Made by a program: the position numbers and the translations under genes
Shown here: positions 7,861-13,347 of the stretch, piece after piece
How the letters are laid out: each line of letters starts with the position of its first letter
How positions within the stretch are numbered: the first letter of the stretch is position 1
Notes under the pieces: generated by a model
What the model was told of the DNA's origin: nothing
Seen by the model: the letters and a program-made list of their open reading frames with translations, nothing else
The model's database searches: none
NCBI GenBank assembly: GCA_964363685.1
Contig: CAYIJG010000016.1
Span: 1 to 15,981 of the forward strand
Length of the DNA: 15,981 bases
Direction of reading: 5' to 3'
Source: XYD2-FULL-39-9 sp964363685
Lineage (GTDB): Bacteria > Patescibacteriota > Patescibacteriia > Magasanikbacterales > GWA2-37-8

Positions 7861-7963
7861 TGGGCGAAGAGAGACTCGAACCTGCCTACCCTGTCTGCCG
7901 ATAGGCAGGCGCAGGCAGGCCCTCAAGGATTTCTCCATCCCGCTGAGCGGGACGCGTATACCG
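7861..7963 (-). pseudogene. broken tRNA-Leu remnant carrying a palindromic insertion in its T arm
   Basis: Reading the minus strand from 7963: a D-loop tail GGTATACGCG, then an anticodon stem TCCCG/CGGGA around only five bases (CTCAG, where seven are expected), then a variable arm GGAGAAATCC, then GAGGG, a 40-nt insertion (7920-7881), TTCGAGT, CTCTC, acceptor strand TTCGCCC and discriminator A (7861). With the insertion removed, GAGGG-TTCGAGT-CTCTC is a proper T arm with one G-U. The 5' acceptor strand (expected GGGCGAA) and first half of the D arm are missing: the tRNA-Leu CCA end lies only two bases before the remnant. No CCA follows the discriminator. Three independent lesions make a functional tRNA very unlikely. 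Leu is inferred from the long variable arm and the CAG in the shortened loop; Ser is possible. Confidence 0.65.
7881..7920. repeat. 40-nt GCAGG-rich palindromic element inside the tRNA remnant
   Basis: CCTGCCT at the left pairs with AGGCAGG at the right, and CTGCC (7895-7899) pairs with GGCAG (7904-7908) around a GATA loop. Its limits are set exactly by the tRNA: T-stem position 53 is at 7921 and T-loop position 54 at 7880. No second copy is seen in the window. Confidence 0.75.
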
Positions 7964-7965
7964 TT

Positions 7966-8051
7966 GGTGCCGGGGAGAGGACTCGAACCTCCATTCTCTT
8001 ACGAGAACTAACTTCTGAAGCTAGCGTGTCTACCAATTTCACCACCTCGGC
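7966..8051 (-). tRNA. tRNA-Leu, anticodon CAG
   Basis: Reads CUG leucine codons. The minus strand from 8051 gives acceptor GCCGAGG, D arm with AAATTGGTAGAC, anticodon stem CTAGC/GTTAG around TTCAGAA (anticodon CAG), a long class II variable arm (TTCTCGTAAGAGAAT), T arm GGAGG-TTCGAGT-CCTCT, acceptor CCCCGGC, discriminator A and encoded CCA (7968-7966). There is an A-C mismatch at acceptor pair 5-68. The gene begins 29 nt after the stop of the solute-binding protein gene and I see no promoter in that gap, so read-through transcription from upstream is likely. Confidence 0.95.
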
Positions 8052-8080
8052 CTGTGAATTAGCAATCAATTTTTTGTTAT

Positions 8081-10048
8081 TTATTTCCACTGACGTTTGG
8101 TTTTTATGTACCAATGGGTCAGGTCGTTGAATCTATCGGCTGGAGCAAAAATATTTTCAAAAGTAATGCCTTTGATTTCTTTGCTAGCAATAAAGTTGTA
8201 GGTTGGGGTATAGAGAAAAACCGCAGGTAATTCTTTGGCCAAAATTTCTTGGAACTTTTCATAATTTTCGGCGCGTACTTTTTCGGTGGTGGTAGCTCTA
8301 GCAACTTCCAAAAGTGTATCAGCCGTGCGATTGGTAAACATAGACAGGTTTAAGCCTGGGTAATTGATCTGTGATGAATGCCAGAATGGATATGGGTCTG
8401 GATCAGCGCCGACAATTTCTCCATAAAGCAAAATTTCATAGGCTCTGTCTTTGAGCACGTTGCGAGTGATTTGGTTGCTGTTATAAATCTCAATATCAAT
8501 TTTCACCCCTATCGTACGCCACATTTTGGCGATAGTCTCAGCGGCTAGTTGGTATTCAGAGGTATCAACAGTTGTTAGCCTTAGTTGTAAAATTTCGTTA
8601 GCTTTATTTTTTCTATAAAAAGTTTGATCTGGGTTCATGCTTTTGCGAACTGATTCACTAGTGGCGTTTTCAATATCTTTAATACGGGTGGTTATCTCCT
8701 CGGCTGGAGTCGTTGTATTTTTTTTAATGTCATCAATTTCAGCCTGTCTAGTTTTGAGTAGTGTGTCATAGGCGTTTTTAAAGAAATCTTCCGGTTGAAT
8801 TCGGCTCCAATTCTTGTCCAAGATTTTATTAGCTTGTTCTATATCAAAACCAGGGAAAGCAATATCTGGTTTGTATCCTAGTTCTCCTTTGAGAATAGGG
8901 GAGTTGAGAGTTTCTCCGTTTTTGTTCAGAGCTTGTTCAACGATTTTATTTTTATCAAGAGCGAGATTGAGAGCTAAACGTGACTCCGTGTTTTTTAAGA
9001 ATGGGCTGGTATTTTCATTAAAAAATAGAGCGGTATATTGGGGTAGTCTGAATTGATAAAGTTGAAAATTTTTTCCAGCTGTTTTATCTGTCAAATCCTG
9101 AGGCACAAAACTGATTGCTTTGACTTCCTGAATTTTGAGGGCGCTTGCTATTTGAGAGAAATCTCCATAAAATTGGAAAGTCAGGTTTTTTAAAAAAGGT
9201 AACTCTTGATAATAGTTTGTATTTCTTTCTAAAGTATAACTTTGAATACTACCGCTAGAGTCTTTTTTAGTTAGTTTGCTAAATTTCCATGGGCCAGAAC
9301 CAATTGGTTGTAAGTTTGTTTTAGCCAACCTAATACTTGAGGGGGGTGCATTTGTCCAGATGTGTTCTGGTAAAATACCAACGGTCAAGCTATTTAAAAA
9401 CGGCGCAAATGGTTCTTTCAAGGTGAAGTTAACAGAATAATCGCCAGTACGTTCTATAGTTATATCTTGAAATGCAGCTAGGAGAGGACTGCCAACCTCT
9501 GGGTTTTGGATAGATTCAAAAGTATAGATCACGTCATCGGCTGTAAATGGTTCCCCATCAGACCATTTGATATCTTGGCGCAAGTTGATATTGTAAATTC
9601 TGCCGTCATTTGTGACTGTGTAGTCACTGGCTAAATCGGGGATTAATTTTTGCGCGTTGTCATATTTAAATAATCCAGAGTATATCAGCGAAACCAAATC
9701 CGCGTCAATATCGTTGGAGGAAGAAAAAAGAGGATTAATAAATTTTGGTTCTCCAATTAGAGCCTCGCTATATTCTCCGCCACTTTTTGGTACTAATTCC
9801 GTATTTTTAAAAAATAGAAATAACCCCCAGCTGACAGAGCTTAAAAAAAATATAACTAAAGCAACGGTGATAACTTTTTTTTCCAGGTCGGATAAAAAAC
9901 TGCCTAAGTAGCGCAGCTGTGGCCATTTGGGTATTAAGTTTGGTCGGATTTTTTTTACAAGTTTTCGGTCAAAGTGTTGAGTAGGCATGGAAATAGCCGA
10001 AGAGCCTTGTTTTTTTTTAATCCAAAAAAATATTTTAGACCAATTCAT
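8081..10048 (-). CDS. membrane-anchored ABC transporter solute-binding protein, family 5 (oligopeptide/OppA-DppA type)
   Basis: Extracytoplasmic binding component for an oligopeptide-type ABC importer. 655 residues with a basic cytoplasmic N-terminus (about 1-57), one membrane segment (about 59-80, VITVALVIFFLSSVSWGLFL) and no lipobox cysteine, so it is held by an uncleaved anchor rather than a lipid. The binding domain begins GGEYSEALIGEPKFINPLFSS and shows the family 5 signature around IKWSDGEPFTADDVIYTFE and the PEHIW block. A charged helical insertion lies around residues 410-470, rich in Lys, Glu and Thr. No permease or ATPase gene is in the window, so substrate and partners are open; peptides would suit an organism with reduced biosynthesis. 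It follows secG by 61 nt and precedes tRNA-Leu by 29 nt on the same strand. Confidence 0.9.
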   Translation of the reverse strand: MNWSKIFFWIKKKQGSSAISMPTQHFDRKLVKKIRPNLIPKWPQLRYLGSFLSDLEKKVITVALVIFFLSSVSWGLFLFFKNTELVPKSGGEYSEALIGEPKFINPLFSSSNDIDADLVSLIYSGLFKYDNAQKLIPDLASDYTVTNDGRIYNINLRQDIKWSDGEPFTADDVIYTFESIQNPEVGSPLLAAFQDITIERTGDYSVNFTLKEPFAPFLNSLTVGILPEHIWTNAPPSSIRLAKTNLQPIGSGPWKFSKLTKKDSSGSIQSYTLERNTNYYQELPFLKNLTFQFYGDFSQIASALKIQEVKAISFVPQDLTDKTAGKNFQLYQFRLPQYTALFFNENTSPFLKNTESRLALNLALDKNKIVEQALNKNGETLNSPILKGELGYKPDIAFPGFDIEQANKILDKNWSRIQPEDFFKNAYDTLLKTRQAEIDDIKKNTTTPAEEITTRIKDIENATSESVRKSMNPDQTFYRKNKANEILQLRLTTVDTSEYQLAAETIAKMWRTIGVKIDIEIYNSNQITRNVLKDRAYEILLYGEIVGADPDPYPFWHSSQINYPGLNLSMFTNRTADTLLEVARATTTEKVRAENYEKFQEILAKELPAVFLYTPTYNFIASKEIKGITFENIFAPADRFNDLTHWYIKTKRQWK

Positions 10049-10109
10049 GTGAAATCGAAGTAAGAATTATAAAAATAATTTGATAGTTCAAGCGAAGAGA
10101 AGGTATGAT

Positions 10110-10322
10110 TTAGATCGCTAATCTAATCAGAGAAATGCCGAAGAAAACAACGGCAATCACAATGGTAAAAGTATGGAGAATTTTATCAACCCCTCTTTTG
10201 GTACTGTAGATGTTGCTAGATCCCCCAAAAACACCACTCAGACCAGTGCCTTTTTGTTGGAGTAGTATGGCGGTAGTAAGTAGGGCGGCCAGGGCAAACT
10301 GAACTATATTAAAGACGTACAT
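10110..10322 (-). CDS. secG: SecG, preprotein translocase subunit
   Basis: Small membrane subunit of SecYEG that speeds SecA-driven protein export. The 70 residues hold two membrane segments (about 4-22 and 48-68) and the family core between them: LLQQKGTGLSGVFGGSS (21-37) followed by YSTKRGVDKILHTFTI (39-54). ATG start at 10322. It has its own strong promoter (10416-10444) and a leader of about 87 nt that contains a 59-nt double-hairpin repeat. The solute-binding protein gene follows 61 nt downstream and may share the transcript. Confidence 0.95.
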   Translation of the reverse strand: MYVFNIVQFALAALLTTAILLQQKGTGLSGVFGGSSNIYSTKRGVDKILHTFTIVIAVVFFGISLIRLAI

Positions 10323-10339
10323 ATTATAATAATGAAGAA

Positions 10340-10398
10340 TCCCGATTTTTCTCGAAGAAAAATCGAGGATCCTCGATTTCGGGGAGCCGAAATCGGGA
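10340..10398. repeat. 59-nt double-hairpin repeat (family B, copy B1) in the secG leader
   Basis: Two adjacent hairpins: CGATTTTTCT/AGAAAAATCG with loop CGA, and CGATTTCGG/CCGAAATCG with loop GGAG, joined by AGGATCCT. The outer arms CCCGATTT and AAATCGGG also pair, so the whole can form a cruciform. A homologous 59-nt element lies inside uvrA at 15394-15452, with stem changes that stay complementary (for example TTTTTCT/AGAAAAA against TTTTGC/GCAAAA). Confidence 0.85.
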
Positions 10399-10415
10399 GA
10401 ATTTTTAGTGAGTTA

Positions 10416-10444
10416 ACTATACCACAGGTATCTATTTTTGTCAA
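10416..10444 (-). promoter_or_regulatory. secG promoter
   Basis: On the minus strand: TTGACA (10439-10444), a 17-nt spacer, TATAGT (10416-10421) with a TGG extended -10. It shares five bases of its -35 region with the opposite promoter at 10438-10466. Confidence 0.82.
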
Positions 10445-10466
10445 TCAAGTTAGAGTGTAGTATAAT
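10438..10466 (+). promoter_or_regulatory. promoter of the Dsb-like / pilin-like gene pair
   Basis: TTGTCA (10438-10443), a 17-nt spacer, TATAAT (10461-10466). The leader to the ATG at 10629 is about 155 nt and is mostly filled by repeat copy A2. The gene-free stretch 10323-10628 is thus accounted for: repeat B1, two divergent promoters, repeat A2 and a Shine-Dalgarno. Confidence 0.8.
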
Positions 10467-10474
10467 TATACTGT

Positions 10475-10592
10475 TGTCATTCCGACCGAAGGAGCTTTTG
10501 TGACTGAGTGGAGGAATCCCTTACACACAGCATTTGCAAAAACATGGTATAAGGGATCCTTCGACTCGGCTAAAGCCTCGCTCAGGATGACA
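10475..10592. repeat. GTCAT-ended palindromic repeat, copy A2 (118 nt)
   Basis: Outer ends TGTCATTCC (10475-10483) and GGATGACA (10585-10592) pair. The inner arms GGAATCCCTTACA (about 10513-10525) and GGTATAAGGGATCC (about 10546-10559) also pair. Largest of the three copies; it sits in the transcribed leader of the Dsb-like gene, beginning 8 nt after the -10 box. Confidence 0.88.
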
Positions 10593-10628
10593 GACTGTTG
10601 GCTCGTAATTTTTTAGGAAGTTCAATTT

Positions 10629-11378
10629 ATGCCTGTTCGTTGGTATCAAACTTTTTGGGGTATTGCCTTACTTGGTCTGGGCGGATTAATCCTGGCTGTG
10701 GTTGTATTTTTTGGTGTTTCAACCGTCAGATTTTGGTGGCAGATAAAACAAGGAAAAGGTGATTTATTGCCACAGCAAGTCTATAGCGGTTTTGATAGAC
10801 AGATCAAAGAAACTAAAGCCGAAAAGGTAGATAGAGAGATTTTAGAAACTGGTGGGTATAAAAAAGGGGATTTGCCATTTTTGGGCAATCCCAACGCGCC
10901 GATTACAATTGTGGCGTTTGGGGATTTCCGCTGTCCTAATACCAAAAAGGCTTGGCCGATCTTGCAAAGACTGTTGGGTCAGTATGGTTCAACCAAAGTT
11001 AAGTTGATTTATAGACAGTTCCCAGGTGAGTCTATCCATCCCGGAACGAATAAATTGTCACAGATAGCGGTTTGCGCATCCAACCAAGGTCCGGAAAAGT
11101 ATTGGGGTGTCCATAACTATTTATTTACTAGGCAAAATGATTTGCCGACCTATTTGAAGGAATCAGAATTGCAAACTTTAGCCAGTGACACTGGATTGGA
11201 CTTTGTCAGACTAAATGACTGTTTGAATTCCACTTCTGCTTTGATAAAAATAAACCGAGATTATGCCGATGGCACCCGGTTTGGTGTCGCCGGCACGCCA
11301 ACGTTTTTTATCAATGGTAAAAAAATAGAGGGAGTGATACCATGGGAAGCATGGGAAGGGTTTGTTAAACAATTTTGA
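10629..11378 (+). CDS. membrane-anchored DsbA-like thioredoxin-fold protein with a CPNT active site
   Basis: Thioredoxin_4/DsbA-type oxidoreductase expected outside the membrane. 249 residues: an N-terminal membrane anchor (about 9-31), a linker, then the fold starting FLGNPNAPITIVAFGDFRCP. The catalytic motif is C102-P-N-T105, so the second cysteine of CXXC is replaced by threonine (codon ACC). The cis-proline block GVAGTPTFFING (219-230) is present, and Cys149 and Cys198, in the helical insert, match the extra pair often kept in this group. Good Shine-Dalgarno AGGAAG (10615-10620), 8 nt before the ATG. It ends 11 nt before the cysteine-rich pilin-like gene, so the two probably act together. 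With a single active-site thiol it may work as an isomerase or reductase-type partner rather than a classical oxidase; this is inference. Confidence 0.9.
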   Translation: MPVRWYQTFWGIALLGLGGLILAVVVFFGVSTVRFWWQIKQGKGDLLPQQVYSGFDRQIKETKAEKVDREILETGGYKKGDLPFLGNPNAPITIVAFGDFRCPNTKKAWPILQRLLGQYGSTKVKLIYRQFPGESIHPGTNKLSQIAVCASNQGPEKYWGVHNYLFTRQNDLPTYLKESELQTLASDTGLDFVRLNDCLNSTSALIKINRDYADGTRFGVAGTPTFFINGKKIEGVIPWEAWEGFVKQF

Positions 11379-11389
11379 TCTCTAATTTT

Positions 11390-13120
11390 ATGTTTAAAAA
11401 AATAGTAGTCAGCATAGTAATACTTTTTAATTTTTTTATTCCTGTTTTGGTAAATGCTGAAGTTAAGGGTGCAAACAGTCAAATTCCAGCATTAAACCCA
11501 TTTTGTTGGAAAAGAAAGGATTGCTGGGATGTAAGAAAACAATATTTAAGTGATAGCCCTTCAGAAGACAAGCTAAACGAAGGTTTTGTTTCTAATCAGT
11601 CTGTTGCCCCATGTGTAGGTGGGGGAGATCCGGTTAAAGGTGAAGATTGGGGTAGGTGTTTGCCGGCAGGTGTAACAAAAACCGAAATAGATTTTGGTGG
11701 GAAACCCGAGTTTTCAAATATCGGAGAATTTATTTTGGTAATGTATAAATGGTTGGTAACCGTTGCTAGCATTTTGGCAGTTATAATGATAATAGTCTCC
11801 GGCGTGCAGTGGATTACCTCGGGAGGTAACAGCGAGGCGATAAGTAGTGCTAAAAGTAGGATCGGCGGGGCGGTGATAGGCTTGTTTATCGCCTACATGT
11901 CCTATTTTATTTTGAATACCATTAATCCAAATTTAATTAACTTTAGAGTACCACAAGTTTGGATGGTACGGCCACAGAGTTTGATGCCGGAATGGTGCTC
12001 TAGTATTCCAAACTATGATAAATTGAAGTTTGCTTATATAGGTAAAGAGCATGATCCTGTTCCTCCATCAAAATATACAACAATTCAAGAGGGGGGTCCG
12101 CTTGGTTGTAGTAATGTTTATTTGACGGAAATAGGTGGTACTGCTAATTGTCTGGGTGATTATTGCCTGCCAGAAACGGGGTCAGGCAAAAGAAGGATGT
12201 GTGTAAGGGATAATCCATTTTCCTGTGCTATAGGTGATCTAGTAATACATTTGTCTTTTAGTGCAGGTATTGGTGATCAAATAAAAAGGTCAGCTGAAGA
12301 TGCATTCTTAGTAGGATTATTGACATCTAAAGCTATGAAAGATGAATGGATTTATGGTGGTATGGAAGTAAGAGCGGTATGTGAAAGGTCTGACGGGGTT
12401 TTATTTTTGGCTAATGGTGGTAAAGGTGAAAATTGGGATGCTTTAAAAAAGTCAGGAGTTGTGAAAAAAGAAAAACAAAATGACTACAATGAGTATCAAG
12501 CTGTTATTGAAGGTCTGATAGATCCTGAAGTAATAAAAAATCAATTTGATTGCTCTGGTTACACCGCAAAACAACGTAGTACTTTAAAAAATTTAAATAA
12601 ACCTGCTCCCGAACTAGGGAAAGTAGTCGGCTACTTCCTACGGTATGAATTAGTAGTGACAGAAGCGTGGGCCGACGCACATAGCAGAATGCTTAAAGGT
12701 GCTGGATATGGAGCTTTGATAGGTTGGATTATTCCTATACCTGGTGTAGGTGCAACAATAGGTGCTGGGGCAGGAGGGCTCATCGGGTTCGTCTTCGAAT
12801 CTGGGCCACCACGACCCAATTTAAATATAGGGTATAGTAAAGGAAGCGCAATTTTTGGACTATATGCAAATTCTGACTTAAGAAAAAAAACTCCAATGTA
12901 TGAATATATAGCCGGAATTAAGAGTTTGGATAATTATATTCCAATTGATAAACTAAAAGATGGTTTGCGCTTGGAAGTGGCTGTTAATTTAACAGATTTA
13001 GGAAAAATGAAGGTAAAAGGAGATAGTGTGCCTACTAATGAGCCTGGTTTTGTTTCGCCTGCGGATAACTTTAAGGAGATAGATCCTGATGATAATGTTT
13101 TACCAACTGCCATGGATTAA
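11390..13120 (+). CDS. secreted cysteine-rich protein with a T4SS-pilin-like (VirB2/TrbC-type) two-helix segment
   Basis: I start at ATG 11390, which puts a signal peptide first (MFKKIVVSIVILFNFFIPVLVNA); an in-frame TTG at 11375 overlaps the preceding stop and would add five residues. The product is 576 residues. Two membrane helices at about 117-142 and 157-180, joined by SGGNSEAISSAKSRIGGA, match the pilin-like segment common in CPR secreted proteins. The remaining 390 residues have no family I can name. They contain a Gly-rich apolar stretch (437-467, GAGYGALIGW...GAGAGGLIGF) that may insert in or pack against a membrane. Twelve cysteines, all outside the helices (39, 45, 75, 90, 203, 240, 254, 259, 271, 279, 331, 388), suggest disulfides. 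The Dsb-like gene 11 nt upstream fits that. Possible roles: surface appendage or cell-cell contact; no evidence decides. Confidence 0.8.
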   Translation: MFKKIVVSIVILFNFFIPVLVNAEVKGANSQIPALNPFCWKRKDCWDVRKQYLSDSPSEDKLNEGFVSNQSVAPCVGGGDPVKGEDWGRCLPAGVTKTEIDFGGKPEFSNIGEFILVMYKWLVTVASILAVIMIIVSGVQWITSGGNSEAISSAKSRIGGAVIGLFIAYMSYFILNTINPNLINFRVPQVWMVRPQSLMPEWCSSIPNYDKLKFAYIGKEHDPVPPSKYTTIQEGGPLGCSNVYLTEIGGTANCLGDYCLPETGSGKRRMCVRDNPFSCAIGDLVIHLSFSAGIGDQIKRSAEDAFLVGLLTSKAMKDEWIYGGMEVRAVCERSDGVLFLANGGKGENWDALKKSGVVKKEKQNDYNEYQAVIEGLIDPEVIKNQFDCSGYTAKQRSTLKNLNKPAPELGKVVGYFLRYELVVTEAWADAHSRMLKGAGYGALIGWIIPIPGVGATIGAGAGGLIGFVFESGPPRPNLNIGYSKGSAIFGLYANSDLRKKTPMYEYIAGIKSLDNYIPIDKLKDGLRLEVAVNLTDLGKMKVKGDSVPTNEPGFVSPADNFKEIDPDDNVLPTAMD

Positions 13121-13139
13121 TCCTCAATAAACAGCTTTC

Positions 13140-13262
13140 CTCAACCACCAGTTGAGTTAGATTGTTAGTTGTAGTATGGAAGTTTCATAATCAGGCAGAG
13201 AACAACGTAAAGGTATTATCTAAATTGGGCAATGATAATGCGAATGCCGGAGATAATCCGGC
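13140..13262. other. spacer hairpins between the pilin-like gene and uvrA
   Basis: The 227-nt spacer holds CTCAAC/GTTGAG (13140-13156, loop CACCA) and GCCGGA/TCCGGC (13246-13262, loop GATAA). The second is nested inside a wider pair AACGTAA (13204-13210)/TTACGTT (13278-13284). Neither has a clean T-run, so terminator function for the pilin-like gene is only possible. Confidence 0.4.
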
Positions 13263-13287
13263 TACAGTACTACACACTTACGTTAAG

Positions 13288-13315
13288 TTGACAATACCTC
13301 AAAACCTGCTACAAT
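13288..13315 (+). promoter_or_regulatory. putative uvrA promoter
   Basis: TTGACA (13288-13293) and TACAAT (13310-13315) with a 16-nt spacer. The predicted start near 13322 leaves a leader of about 26 nt before ATG 13348. No Shine-Dalgarno is evident before that ATG, and no LexA-like operator was recognised. Confidence 0.65.
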
Positions 13316-13347
13316 ATACGACTGATTTAAGATTTCAACTTCTTTGT

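Noticed and set aside
7921..7963. UCA anticodon (selenocysteine or UGA-reading tRNA) if the hairpin is given a seven-base loop
   Set aside because: That loop would lack U33. The five-base-pair stem TCCCG/CGGGA leaves a five-base loop, and the acceptor half is missing. TGA is used as a stop here.
7861..7963. Permuted or split tRNA with its 5' half located elsewhere
   Set aside because: I looked in the flanking sequence on both sides for the expected GGGCGAA acceptor strand plus D-arm half and found none; deletion is simpler.
7858..8130. Open reading frames across the tRNA locus on both strands
   Set aside because: The region is explained by tRNA-Leu and the tRNA remnant; the frames are by-products.
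11375..11389. TTG start overlapping the Dsb-like stop codon, or a programmed frameshift joining the two proteins
   Set aside because: The ATG at 11390 gives a textbook signal peptide and no slippery sequence is seen. TTG with coupling remains possible but adds only five residues.
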